Program-made: the position numbers and the translations under genes
Source: Prostheceraeus crozeri
Lineage: Eukaryota; Platyhelminthes; Polycladida; Euryleptidae
Assembly: GCA_907163375.1 (NCBI GenBank)
Contig: CAJQUW010005583.1
Coordinates: 62,001 to 126,000, forward strand
Direction: 5' to 3'
Length of the DNA: 64,000 nt
In this document: piece after piece, positions 1 through 9,931 of the stretch
Numbering within the stretch: the stretch's first letter is position 1
Layout: each line of letters starts with the position of its first letter
Notes under the pieces: generated by a model
Database searches by the model: none
Told to the model about the DNA's origin: nothing
Seen by the model: the letters and a program-made list of their open reading frames with translations, nothing else

Positions 1-704
1 ATCATGATGATATTGTTCAATTAATATTGAATCACAACAATCAATTTTCTGTGTTCACTTTTCTGTCTCTTTAATAGCATTGTTTCCATGTAGCTTACTT
101 GTAAATGATGAAAAACTTATGTTGTATCGAAGCTCTTTAATTACTATCTTTTAGTTGAAATAGCAATAAAATCATAAATATTGTTTATTTACGCATATTT
201 TTTGTTTTATTGCGTTTTTACAGCTCATAGTCTTCCTATTGGATGAGCGTTCGCCAATGACTGACGGATCTGTGACGAATGTCAAGATCCACAAAGTGTG
301 CTTGCGAATTCATGAGTTTTAACAAATGATAACTGAAAATGTATAGAACTGAATTTTAGCACTGAGATGCGTCAAAACCAGAACATGAATCTGTTCCGAA
401 AGGACACCGGGATAAATTCGTCGAAACAAGGACGTCTGGTCACCTTGTTGTAAATGCACGACATTGGTTTGAACACGACTAAAAACAAAATTGTTTTCCT
501 CGAAGGAATGTGCATCTCATCGAAAGACGTGGTCACGTGGTTCAGTGAGAATCTTCAGTATGGAAGCATCTGCAACAACTTTTTAGCGCTTTGGTTCTCA
601 GTGGTCTAGGAGAAGGATTTAATAAATTCAAATTTTATTGAAGTTCATATGGACTTCCATCATTTCGTGACGGTAGAAAATGAAATTATTTTGTGAGACA
701 AAAA
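1..704. other. AT-rich non-coding DNA, nothing recognised
   Basis: No coding frame with family features, no RNA gene and no clear repeat boundary was seen. It lies left of a one-armed copy of the TA-flanked inverted-repeat family. The missing left arm of that copy was looked for here and not found. Confidence 0.4.
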
Positions 705-1040
705 TTTCGTCACATACACTATTGATCAGAAGCATGATAATAGCACATGCACGTCATAGGAAATGACTTAACGACATTCCATGTCAAAATTATGATTCTA
801 GATTTGATACTTTTCAGTTGATAAGAAACAGCATATGAAATTTCATTTTACCAAAAACTTCAATCTGCGTCCCATTATATTAACAAGTGCATTTCTTTGC
901 TCCTAACTGACAAGATTAGGAATTCAATAGAACTCGGCAGACACACCGATTCGTAGTAGGCATAATTATGGTGCACATCATTCTGTGCAAGCCTTCCTTT
1001 CGGCCTCGCTCCCTGCAGACACTCGCTCTGGCTGTCGGAC
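705..1040. repeat. Single arm of TA-flanked long-inverted-repeat element (copy 1)
   Basis: This matches the right arms of the elements at 2708-3408 and 8149-8796. Shared blocks include the segment around 'aatctgcgtcccatt' (from about 866), 'caccgattcgtagtaggcat' (about 943-962), 'tccctgcaga' near 1010 and the terminal 'ctctggctgtcggac' followed by TA at 1041-1042. Only one arm is present, so this is a truncated or half copy. The left limit is approximate. Short frames inside it are chance frames, because the same frames recur in the other copies without conserved protein sequence. Confidence 0.55.
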
Positions 1041-2707
1041 TATTAGTCAATAAATTGAAGTGTAGACCATTTGGATTAACTACAGCTAGACTACAGTTCA
1101 ATGATACGTGTAAAGTAGCACTGCTTATTTGTGGATGAAACATTCGTTGTTGGTCTTTGATGACTTACATACATATGTATGAAGATACAAAGATTAAATA
1201 GATGCAAGTATTTTCCACATTTGTCCAACCATGAACTTCTAGATGCTCTGAGCTCTAAAATGCCTGGTAATACGAGGTGCAGCCTGGAAGATACGGAAGT
1301 AAATTCTGTTTTGTGACTTCTTTCTGGGTGTATTATTTAGACACAAACATTCACAATATTACAAAAAGACAGGACAAAGAAAGGCGAATTTTTTTTCTTG
1401 CCTTGCACTAAAGCAGTGAGGGAGGAAAGGAGACACGACAATATCAATCTAGCATCATTTCAATTATTACATCAGTTAAAGCATTATTTGGCCAAAAAGA
1501 ACAGTTGACGTTCAGTTATATTATGATACGTATATCACAACTTATGTTTTCCTATGTTTATTTTTAATTTTATTATTAATAGTAATATTGATATAATATA
1601 TAATTATTAATATTTAATTTTGTTTATTTATAATTATTAATTTTATTGAAGAAGAGTCAAACCGAATATAATACAATATATAAAGAGATGCTGCATTGAC
1701 ACACAAAATGTGATGACAATGACTCCATCTTTGCGTGAGCTGTATGAATATGCGCCATCCTTCCTGCTATCACGCCATAATTTAAGGTCCAATGCTGCAT
1801 CAAATTCACTATTTTGCACTTAATGGATCTGACAAATCTTGGTTGCACATATCCAATTCCACTTTATAGAATTACTTGATGAAATTTAAGCTTGAAAAGT
1901 TTCTGTGCTCCTAATTTCGTGCATGCTACAATAGTCAATCGATACTACATAATTAAAAATGAACGTCAGAAAGTAAATTTCATTAAAACTCGATGATTCA
2001 ATGGTCGATGGCCATCACCTGCGATGCAGAAAGACACCCTCATATCCGCTGCAACTCTATGTATCAGACCTCTTTGGCATATATAGTTGTAATGTTGAAT
2101 AAAGCATTGAATAAACTGGTTTATGATGTCCATGTTTGCATATACCTGTGAACACTAGGATGGCTGGCTGAATATTTATGTGCCTGGGAAGGCGGAGAAG
2201 CCAAAATCGACTTTTTGATTATTCAGTTTTACGTACCTGTAAATGCATCATGCTTCCATTACTGCCTGTGTTCCAATACTTCCTATGCTTACTGCCTGAG
2301 TAATTTTACTGACATTGAAGGAACTATTTCATCCTCCAGTAAGCCTACTTTCACTTTTTCAATGTTTATCCTCATAAAACGTTGTAGGTGTATGTCATTC
2401 TGCACCAGATTTTGAGCTAATTCCATAACAATTAGAAAAAGTATGTAGGTCATGAACATTTCTACAGCTGTCATGGCATCATAAAACTAGCGATTAGCGC
2501 CTAGGCCTACTTACGCTAATTTCGGGTATGCCAAAAAACTAACAGTTTAGGCACGTGTAGATAGCAGGTAATATGATTTGAGTAAGTCTTATTCTATGAG
2601 CCGCACTTAGTACCAGAAGCATAATCGTAGGAGAAATCACTGTTGAATGGCGATTTTTTTCTTGTCAGCGATGATGCTAACTCAGCTATTTTCAATTTTT
2701 TCACGTA
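1041..2707. other. AT-rich non-coding DNA
   Basis: No gene is supported. About 1555-1645 is almost pure A/T with short TTATTAA-type iterations. The rest shows no recognisable protein, RNA or repeat boundary. Confidence 0.4.
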
Positions 2708-3408
2708 GTCCGGCAGCCAGAGCGAGTTTCTGCAGGGAACAATGCCGACAGTGAGACTTTCACAGAATGATGTACACCCTATGCCATAATACTACGAATC
2801 GTCGCATCTGCCGAGTTCTAGTGAGTTCCTCTTCTTGTCAGACAGGATCTAAGAAAAACACACGTAAATCCAATGGGACGCAGATTGCAGTTTTTGGCAA
2901 AAATGAAATTTTTGAAATGAAGCCCAGAATCATCATTTTTGACATGGAATGTCTTTAGGTCATTTCCTGTGATGTGTACGTGCTCTTATAATGCTTCTGA
3001 TCGACAAAGTATGTGCAAATGTGGTTGAATGTCGATGAAGTTGCTCAAAATGTTTGTGTCTGCCGACATTAAGAGGCTCCTCAAATCTAAATGTGTTTAG
3101 CTTGATAGACACGGGTGCATGGACATGAAAGGAAATGACCTGAAACCATTTCATGTCAAAAATTATGACTCTGGTCTTGGTACTTTTCGTTTAAACAGAG
3201 AAAGCATGCAAAATTTCATTTTTGCCAAAAGCTGCAATCTGCGTCCCATTGGATTTACATGTGTTTTTCTTTGATCCTCTCTGACAAGAAGTGGAACTCA
3301 CTAGAATTCGGCAGACGCACCGATTCGTAGTAGGCATGCGGTGTACATCATTCTGTAAGTCTTTTTTCCGTCCTCGTTCCCTGCAGAAACTCGCTCTGGC
3401 TTCCGGAC
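2708..3408. mobile_element. Foldback-like MITE with ~300-bp arms, TA ends (copy 2)
   Basis: The left end 'gtccggcagccagagcgag' (2708) is the inverse of the right end (to 3408), allowing one or two mismatches. Both arms continue inward through matching blocks: a run with 'tctgcaggga', 'cattctgt', 'cgattcgtagtagg', then 'aatgggacgcagatt' against 'aatctgcgtcccatt'. TA lies immediately outside both ends (2706-2707, 3409-3410). The arms fill nearly the whole 701 bp and no transposase is encoded. TA duplication fits the Tc1/mariner superfamily, but the ends do not match either Tc1/mariner element in this window, so the family is left open. Confidence 0.65.
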
Positions 3409-4216
3409 TATTGTGCCTAACGGCCGTCTTTCTCTCTTTAGGATTGACTGTGGCACTGAATGACGTGAAAAAGTTATCCATGGTGAGAGGCGCAATGCAT
3501 CCCATAACATGCAGAGATTGGGAGAACCAATGAGTGCTAGATAGCGTACTGATTGCGTTGTCAAATATCACGATTGACGGCTACTTTGCCCTTAAATAGT
3601 CGATGTCAACTTTTCCGCAAATCTGGGAACCGTGCTCTCTCTTTTTATGACCACCCTCAAATAATGCCCTACTATCCAATTGTGACGCATTCATGATAAG
3701 GCAGAAAATAATGACGCACTATCTTTTAGTGTCTGATACACACTTAATTAGTGACGCATCCTGTGAAGAGCTGATAATTAATCTTGACCCATGCGACCCT
3801 GTAAGAGAGAATACGGCATATAGTCATGATATTGCGTAACAACAATGACTACAAGGAATTCTCATACGATGATGAAATTCATCCCAGCAGCCATTTATAA
3901 TAGAATATAATGCTTACTAATTTAAATTATTAATTAAAATAGTCCTAATGAGGACTGATGGCGTTCTCCAATCCGCAAGTGTACAAAGGCAATGCTACTG
4001 TAACCATTGGATTAATCAGTTCTTAAAAGAACTCAATGGAGTTGTCTTGTGGCAACGAATTAAAATTGATCAGCTTTGGTCCAATATCTGTTAAAAATAG
4101 AAATCTTAAGACTTATAGCACTACTCATTCTTACTATTAATATATTAATACCATAGATTCCAAACACTGCCGCATACACGTTCAAAACAGACGTCTAATA
4201 TACTGTACCGACTATA
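3409..4216. other. AT-rich spacer, nothing recognised
   Basis: Non-coding spacer between the foldback-like element and the mariner element. No promoter, RNA gene or conserved frame was seen. Confidence 0.4.
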
Positions 4217-4241
4217 CAGGGTAAGTCAAAATTAGCCGTGA
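4217..4241. repeat. Left terminal inverted repeat of mariner element
   Basis: 25 bp beginning cagggtaagtcaaaattagc. It matches the inverse of 5584-5608 with one mismatch and is preceded by TA. Confidence 0.85.
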
Positions 4242-4368
4242 ATGATAATAACAACTTTATCATTGTTCAACTGGTCTCTATATTCATAAAACTTTCTTAT
4301 TTGAAAAATCTGTGTAGGGCCTATATACATGAAATAATTTTTCAACTAGCAAATAATTATAACAATCT

Positions 4369-5424
4369 TTAGCCTTCAAATAAACTACCATTAGCTGACA
4401 GGCACTTTTGCAACCGTTTCGGGAAATCTTTGAGAGAGTCTCGGAACATTTTGAGAGGAATTGCCGTCATTTCCATTTGGATTCTATTTGTCAGTTCTAT
4501 CACATAAGGGAAGATCACATTCTGAGGATGATATACTCGACTTCGAAGATAGGACCAGAACCAGTAGTCACATGTCGTGAGGTCAGGTGATCGTGCCGGA
4601 CACTCAATAAAGCCTCGTCTACCGATCCACTGTTGGGGCATTTCTTGATCCAAAATTTGGCCGGCGTTCACACAGTAATGGCTGCTAGCCCCATCCTGTT
4701 GGTAAATCATCTGCTTGTTTCTTTTGAAATAAGGAACAACTTTTTCACAGAGAATTTCACAATATCTTTCCCCATTCATTGTGCGAGTGTCAATGTTTGT
4801 GTGAATAATTCCATTGAAGGAAATAAAGGCCCAAACGGTAACTGAGGGTGTTTGCCCTGGATCTCTGAATCTGATGTGAGGATTATCCGTCGACCAGAAG
4901 TGAACATTATGTTTATTAACTTGTCCGTTCAGATGAAACACACATTCGTCTGAAAAAGTCAGCTTTCTCAGAAACGATGGATCATTGGTGAACCTGTTTT
5001 GCATTACTTCGCAAAACTGGCGCCTTCGGTCGTCATCTCCATCGACAAGCTCCTGGCAATACAGTGGCTTATAAGGATGAAATTCATTCTTCTTTAGTAT
5101 TCTACAGACGTTGGACTGAGACAATTCTAGTTCTTCAGAGAGACGACGAGTGGATGTTGTCGGATCTCTCTGAACTGCACCCAAAACTCGCTCTTCGTTT
5201 TCCTGGCTTTCTGCGGACTTTGGTCTTCCTTGACCTGGTCTCTGATGCACAAGAGAACCTGTTTCTAACAGTTTGTTTTTCCAATCAATCAAGGTTTGTC
5301 GATGTGGTGCTTCTTTGTTGAATTCAATGCGAAATCGTCGCCTACAGTCCTCTACAGAACAGTTGCCTGTTGCAACAATTACCCAAGAGGTAATCAGAAC
5401 TCGCTCTTTAATGGTGTATTCCAT
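4369..5424 (-). CDS. Mariner-type transposase, DD41D
   Basis: This 351-residue protein should cut out and reinsert its own element by binding the terminal repeats and carrying out DDE/D strand transfer in the nucleus. The N-terminal ~120 residues look like a paired-type double helix-turn-helix, joined by a GRPKS motif at 66-70. The catalytic core shows D159 in FSDECVF, D244 in QQDGASSH and D286 in TTCDYWFW, the last just after the family motif ARSPDL. There are 41 residues between D244 and D286, hence DD41D, and length is normal for the superfamily. The frame is unbroken and sits inside matched terminal repeats, so the protein may be functional. The start is the first ATG, about 160 bp inside the right end. 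Identification to superfamily is secure; the exact subfamily rests on residue spacing. Confidence 0.85.
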   Translation of the reverse strand: MEYTIKERVLITSWVIVATGNCSVEDCRRRFRIEFNKEAPHRQTLIDWKNKLLETGSLVHQRPGQGRPKSAESQENEERVLGAVQRDPTTSTRRLSEELELSQSNVCRILKKNEFHPYKPLYCQELVDGDDDRRRQFCEVMQNRFTNDPSFLRKLTFSDECVFHLNGQVNKHNVHFWSTDNPHIRFRDPGQTPSVTVWAFISFNGIIHTNIDTRTMNGERYCEILCEKVVPYFKRNKQMIYQQDGASSHYCVNAGQILDQEMPQQWIGRRGFIECPARSPDLTTCDYWFWSYLRSRVYHPQNVIFPYVIELTNRIQMEMTAIPLKMFRDSLKDFPKRLQKCLSANGSLFEG

Positions 5425-5583
5425 CTCTTATCACACTACATTAGAAATGAAAAATTGTTAGACAGATTGACTTACTTTCAATACGAATCGATCACGCAGT
5501 CATGGGAATGATGATTCATCTCTGTTTACAACTGTTAGTGATGCAAAACTTGCTAAGCATGAAAGAAAACCTTTGTTTTTTGT

Positions 5584-5608
5584 TCACGGCTAATTTTGAC
5601 TCACCCTG
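5584..5608. repeat. Right terminal inverted repeat of mariner element
   Basis: 25 bp ending gactcaccctg, followed by TA. It is the inverse of the left repeat with one mismatch. Confidence 0.85.
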
Positions 5609-6000
5609 TAGATGTTGATAGTGGAAATAGAATAGGACAATGGCCACCATAGGAAATTAAAAATGGATATTATAAAACAACAGGAGACCGATGGATAAAA
5701 AGATGGAAAAGTGGAGGCGAAGCATGGAAATGCAACGATGCTACTACACCGATTACAAGTGAACTATATCTGACACTACATATGGTGGATAATGGTAAGA
5801 GTGGATAAGTGGAAAGTGGATAATGGAGGCAAACAATAGAACTACAATGACACTCTACTACACCGAAAACAATGAAACTATTCACACTATACCTAAGACT
5901 ACACATGGAAAATACTATTTCTTCACTTGAATTTGTTATCGCCAGTTTCTTCATCCGTCTATAATACTTCATGTAATCCCACATTTCTTCATTTGAAATA
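5609..6000. repeat. Diverged tandem duplication between two transposons
   Basis: Two roughly 110-bp units can be aligned, about 5690-5787 and 5798-5908. Both contain a 'gtggaggc'/'atggaggc' block, then 'ctactacaccga', 'gaactat' or 'gaaactatt', and 'actacatatgg'/'actacacatgg'. They look like an old tandem duplication or degenerate minisatellite. No gene is supported; the apparent minus-strand frame across it is a product of the repeat. Confidence 0.4.
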
Positions 6001-7656
6001 CAGATTGTTTCATAAAAAATGGATCACCCTTAAACATCGCCTTAACTTCAACTTTGTCTAACTCCGCCAAACTTGAGCGAATTTCTCTGAAATTTGGAAG
6101 ATATGTCAGTTGTGCTTACTAATATCATTGTTGGAAATTTCAAGCATCAATATTGAGTTGTTTTCCTGTTATAGATAAAAAAGTAGTAGACAATTTGATC
6201 TTCATTTAGAGATGTTACACAAAATCATACCTCACTCTTATAAAATTACATTTGTTTCCTTTGTTATGTAGTATGTTGTTCTACAAGTCAAAAGCTATCA
6301 AGCAAAACAAAAATAAAGAAAATCGGTCAATCAGAGCCAGTATAGCACCATTATTCATCAACAATAATGTAACTGCTACATGTGATTAACTGGACTTCAT
6401 GTTCCATAGCTTCCTGACTTCGTTGCGGTGGTGTTGGCAGCACTCCTGATTGCTTTCAGCTAGAAATCTATCTCTTACCGGTTGAAAACAATACAAAGCA
6501 CAAATGAACAATAACGAGATCGCATTCACAAAAGGCAAAGTGTCAGCCTTGTTAGAACTAGGGTTTTCTTTGCGAGCTACAAGCAAGAGACTAAATGTCC
6601 CTTACACAAATGTGCATCGATGGCATAATGATGATTTTCGACTCTGTCGTAAAGAGGGCTCTGGCCGTCCACGCAAAACATCCAAACGTAGAGACCGCCT
6701 AATTTTGAGATTTGTTAAAGTTGATCCAAGTCTCTCGTTAACTGAGATGGCTGCACTAGACTCGTCTATTTCTAAGTCCACTATTCGTAGAAGACTTATT
6801 GAGTCGAATTTCAAGAGCTGTAAGAGGCCCTCTCAGATCGAATTATCAGATCAGCATACAAAAAGACGTCTCAGATGGGCAATGAGTCATTGTCACTGGC
6901 GAAATCAATGGGATCGGGTTGTCTGGTCTGATGAGGCATCAGTCCGTCTGAAGGATGGTGATGGTCGATTGAGATTATGGATAAAATCTGATCAGGAAAT
7001 TCCGAGACATTTACATCGTCCCCGGGTACAAGGTGGTGCGACTCTACTGATTTGGGCTGGCATTTGGACCAATGGCCGCTCTGAACTTCACATACAGCAA
7101 GGAACCATGAATTCTGAACGCTATGTGAATGTTTTACGAATGAACATTGGTCAAATGACAGATCAACTTGGTGATCCATCGACTTGGTTATTTATGGATG
7201 ACAATGCTATGTGTCACAGGAGTAGTAGAGTCAATTTATGCAAGTCTCAATTAGGGCTTAGGACATTATCTTGGCCAGCTCGTTCTCCTGATCTGAATCC
7301 TATAGAAAATGTATGGAGTATTCTAAAACGTAACGTTCGTCGTTCACTGCTACCTACAGATGGCGTATCACAACTTACGTCACTGTTAAGAAGAGAGTGC
7401 AGAAAGTTAGATCAGTCAAAAATCAACGATATCATCGAATCAATGCCTAGACAAATTGGTAATGTCATTGACAATAAGGGTAGGGCCACAAAATATTAGC
7501 TTCTTATGAACCGTTACTGTATCATAGCTTATCAGATTATATAAAGACATTTAAAGATATTAGGGACATGAAATAACATGAAAACTGCTTTCTGTATCAT
7601 ACTTATGTTCTATTTAGTCAAATTTTAGGATGATCCACTTTTTATGAAACGGACTG
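6001..7656 (+). mobile_element. Complete Tc1-like element (DD34E)
   Basis: A 1656-bp element with inverted ends: left 'cagattgtttcataaaaaat' from 6001, and at 7656 the inverse 'cagtccgtttcataaaaagt'. Similarity extends through TGGATCA for roughly 28 bp. TA flanks both ends (5999-6000, 7657-7658). One full-length plus-strand transposase frame lies inside. The ends differ at a few positions but everything needed is present, so this is a near-intact autonomous copy. Confidence 0.85.
6504..7499 (+). CDS. Tc1-like transposase, DD34E
   Basis: A 331-residue cut-and-paste transposase. The N-terminal part carries helix-turn-helix segments (about residues 10-45 and 65-105) separated by the GRPR motif at 54-57, the usual Tc1 DNA-binding arrangement. 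The DDE core shows D143 in WSDEAS, D233 in MDDNAMCH and E268 in SPDLNPIENVW. D233 and E268 are separated by 34 residues, the classic Tc1 signature. Length is normal (Tc1 family about 340). The frame is uninterrupted and lies about 500 bp inside the left end, leaving a long 5' leader. The chosen ATG begins MNNNEIAF; no better upstream start was seen. It is unrelated to the mariner element next to it beyond sharing the IS630/Tc1/mariner fold. Confidence 0.88.
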   Translation: MNNNEIAFTKGKVSALLELGFSLRATSKRLNVPYTNVHRWHNDDFRLCRKEGSGRPRKTSKRRDRLILRFVKVDPSLSLTEMAALDSSISKSTIRRRLIESNFKSCKRPSQIELSDQHTKRRLRWAMSHCHWRNQWDRVVWSDEASVRLKDGDGRLRLWIKSDQEIPRHLHRPRVQGGATLLIWAGIWTNGRSELHIQQGTMNSERYVNVLRMNIGQMTDQLGDPSTWLFMDDNAMCHRSSRVNLCKSQLGLRTLSWPARSPDLNPIENVWSILKRNVRRSLLPTDGVSQLTSLLRRECRKLDQSKINDIIESMPRQIGNVIDNKGRATKY

Positions 7657-8148
7657 TACAATACATCGACCACTACTTCAGCTACCGATTAAGGGATATA
7701 AAACATAATACTGCAGTCCGTCAGTCATCAGCAGGTACTTGTCTAGTTGTGTTTCGACCCCTAAGCTGTTGGCCCTGACGAATGAGGGCCACTACGGAAT
7801 GATGAAGTAACAACAGCTATTGTAGTATGGCAATAATAATTGACTTACATATGAGACAGCATCAAATGGAGCTCTTGGAAAACATAATTTTTTGAAATAA
7901 TTAAAGACGAAAAGTTGATTTTCGACTTTCAGTAATCCTAGTTTTAAAGATTTTATTGGGATCAAGCATTTTAGTAATATGTTTTACCCAATCTCACAAA
8001 ACTCTTCTTTCTGTATGAAAATCAGAACTTTTAGTTGAGCGAAAATAGTCCTTTTCATCTCCAACCGATTTTGCTCGGGCAGATGCGACGTGCACGTACA
8101 TGCTGACGTTGATCATGCTTTTACGTCACATTATCTTTTAATCCATTA
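7657..8148. other. Spacer, possible decayed retroelement tail
   Basis: No gene. Around 7725-7800 there are isolated CTGACGA and TTTCGAC words near 'gctgttggccctgacga', reminiscent of the 3' tails of Penelope-like elements, but they do not fold into a defined structure that I can support. Confidence 0.25.
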
Positions 8149-8796
8149 GTGCAGCAGCCAGAGCGAGTTTCTGCAAGGAACGAGGCGGAAAGTGAGACTT
8201 TCACAGAATGATGCACACCCTCAAAGAAAAGCACATGCTGGGACGTAGATTACAGTTTTTGGCAAAAGTGAAATTTTTTACGTTTTTGCTTAGTACTGCG
8301 GCAAAAATAATAAGTTTAATGCTATAATTTTTGACATGCAATGTCTTCAGGTAATTTCCCATCATATTCAAACACCCTTGTCTATGAAGCTAAACACATT
8401 CAGATTTGGTAAGCTTCCGATTGTCGGCAAATACAATCATTTTGAGCAATTTAATCCATATTTAGCCACATTCACGCATACGAAACATGATAATAAAACA
8501 TGCCAATGATAGAAAATGACCTGAAGACATTCCATGTCAAAAGGTTTGGCTCTAGACTTAATATTTACTTTACCGCAATAAGCGAAAACGTAGAAAACTT
8601 CATTTTTACCAAACATTGTTATCTGCGTCCCATTGTATTAACATGTGTTTTCCTTTGATTCTCTCTGAGATAAAAAAAGGAATCAGTTATAACTCTGCAA
8701 ACGCGCAGATTCGTAGTAGGCATAAGGTGCACATGATTATGCGAAAGACTCATTTTTGGTCCCGTTCCCTGCAGCAACAGGCTCTGGCTGCTGGAC
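8149..8796. mobile_element. Foldback-like MITE, TA ends (copy 3)
   Basis: Third copy of the family at 2708-3408. The left end 'gtgcagcagccagagcgagt' (8149) and the right end '..gctctggctgctggac' (to 8796) are inverse, each with TA outside (8147-8148, 8797-8798). The arms carry the same inner blocks: 'actttcacagaatgatg', 'cgattcgtagtagg'-like and 'atctgcgtcccattgtatta'. It is 648 bp and non-coding. It lies just downstream of the 3' end of the neuropeptide gene. Confidence 0.65.
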
Positions 8797-8995
8797 TATA
8801 TCAGGACTGAAATGTCCTTAATCGAGTCAATGGAATCGAAATGCTGAAATAAATTATTGTATATCAAGCTAGTTGTGTTAGTGCCTATTCAAATGATTCA
8901 CGAAAAATATAAAATTATTCAGAAAAGTTGTGAAATTGTATATTCATCAAACGATCGCAAATGAAAATCGGCATAGTAACTAAAATTGATTTTTT

Positions 8996-9238
8996 TCAAA
9001 TAAACTGAGTCGCAAAGAAGCCTTGCGGTTGGAACAAAATTATCTGTCCTTGATCTTCGTAGGAGAGGGTCGTATTAAATAAATAGACATCCTTCACAAT
9101 CGGTTGGTCTTCTGCTGCGATTGTCCTGGTGCTTCGACTTACGAACGAGTGGGAAAAAGTCAGGGGTTTAGTCTCTGATGGTGAATTTTGCTCCCTTGCT
9201 CTGGGATATGATAAAATTGGAACTTGAAATTTACTCAT
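8996..9238 (-). other. Probable 3' region of the neuropeptide gene
   Basis: This directly follows the stop codon of the precursor on the same strand. It contains an 80-codon open frame of more balanced base composition than its surroundings, beginning MSKFQVPILSYPRAREQ. I recognise no domain, signal peptide or amidation site. It may be 3' UTR, or an alternative terminal exon. No clear AATAAA was found on the minus strand just downstream, so the transcript end is unknown. Confidence 0.25.
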
Positions 9239-9269
9239 AAGGCAGTATTCTATTGTTCAGTATCACAGT

Positions 9270-9782
9270 TCAATTCAGAATTTCACTATCGTCGAGCATA
9301 TTGTTTGAACTTCTGCCTAATCGTAGGAATGTAGCCTTCTTATAAACTTTCTTGAAATCCGGAGATTCTCGTCCAAGTCGAAGGAAAGACGCCTTCTTTT
9401 CCTTCCCAGATCGTCCTAGCCGAAGGAAGGAAGCTTTCTTCTGCATTGCATTGTCCAATTGGTCGACGGCCTTTTTCGATGGAAAATTGCGTCCAAGTCG
9501 GAGGAAAGAAGCGCGTTTTCCAAGTCGGAGAAATTCTCGTTTGCCAAGACGCAAGAATGAGGCTCTTTTATCTGCTGATCTTGAGCCTGAATCTCCTTGC
9601 ATACACGCTTCCTGACAACTCCTGATAGAAAGATCGTAGCTCTCAATGCAGTTTTGGATGCACTGTCTTTGCAAGATTTCTTCCACTGCAGGAGGATCGG
9701 CAGCACTGGCTAGTGCACTGAGCAAAACAACCATAAGTGCCACAGGCAGACCATTGAAAACGAGAACTATGAACGGCTTCAT
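9270..9782 (-). CDS. FLRLamide neuropeptide precursor
   Basis: A 170-residue secreted prohormone. Residues 1-27 form a signal peptide (hydrophobic core VLVFNGLPVALMVVLL, likely cut after ASA). Residues 28-73 form an acidic spacer with four cysteines, C41, C45, C56 and C60. Six peptide copies follow: ASFLRLG at 74-80, EFLRLG at 83-88, ASFLRLG at 91-97, 117-123 and 131-137, and ATFLRLG at 150-156. Each ends in Gly followed by Lys-Arg or Arg, so each should be amidated to -FLRLamide by PAM after prohormone-convertase cleavage at KR, KK or single R. The peptides presumably act on G-protein-coupled receptors. The closest named family I can suggest is the spiralian FxRIamide group; FMRFamide/FLRFamide-like is the alternative. 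The start codon lies one base after a strong splice acceptor, and the coding part is a single exon. Confidence 0.9.
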   Translation of the reverse strand: MKPFIVLVFNGLPVALMVVLLSALASAADPPAVEEILQRQCIQNCIESYDLSIRSCQEACMQGDSGSRSADKRASFLRLGKREFLRLGKRASFLRLGRNFPSKKAVDQLDNAMQKKASFLRLGRSGKEKKASFLRLGRESPDFKKVYKKATFLRLGRSSNNMLDDSEILN

Positions 9783-9783
9783 G

Positions 9784-9931
9784 CTGCAAAGAAAGGAAAT
9801 GGTTATCTGTTAATGAAAGCATTCAAGTGGGTGACGAGTCATATTACGAGTATATATACATAATTGCAAAGTTGCATATCAAAAAATGAAATTGATAGAA
9901 ATTTGAATGTATTTCATGATGGATTACACAC
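9784..9931 (-). other. Intron in the 5' region of the neuropeptide gene
   Basis: Inferred from splice signals on the minus strand. The donor reads TGAG|GTGTGT (exon base 9932, intron from 9931). The acceptor reads ccatttcctttctttgcag|C (intron ends at 9784), followed at once by the start codon. At 148 bp, with a good pyrimidine tract, it is a typical short 5' intron. Confidence 0.6.

Larger units (their letters stand above)
4217..5608 (-). mobile_element. Complete mariner-superfamily element (DD41D type)
   Basis: A 1392-bp element bounded by 25-bp terminal inverted repeats (4217-4241 and 5584-5608, 24 of 25 matching) that start CAGGGT(A/G)AGTC. TA lies directly outside both ends (4215-4216 and 5609-5610). 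It encodes one uninterrupted 351-codon transposase on the minus strand. Ends, target duplication and frame are all present, so the copy looks structurally whole and probably young. The 41-residue spacing between the second and third catalytic aspartates places it in the DD41D group (rosa/Visitor-type) rather than classical DD34D mariner. Confidence 0.85.

Noticed and set aside
916-1143. Short minus-strand frames in the TA-flanked repeats (also at 2767-2958 and 3191-3571)
   Set aside because: They arise from repeat arms; the same arms in other copies do not keep the frame.
7725-7800. Hammerhead ribozyme-like words (CTGACGA, GTCGAAAC, CTGATGA)
   Set aside because: Core words are present on both strands, but their order and the stems needed around them do not form a hammerhead.
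9352-9615. Plus-strand open frame opposite the neuropeptide gene
   Set aside because: It is the complement of the repeated peptide codons, with no start context or family features.
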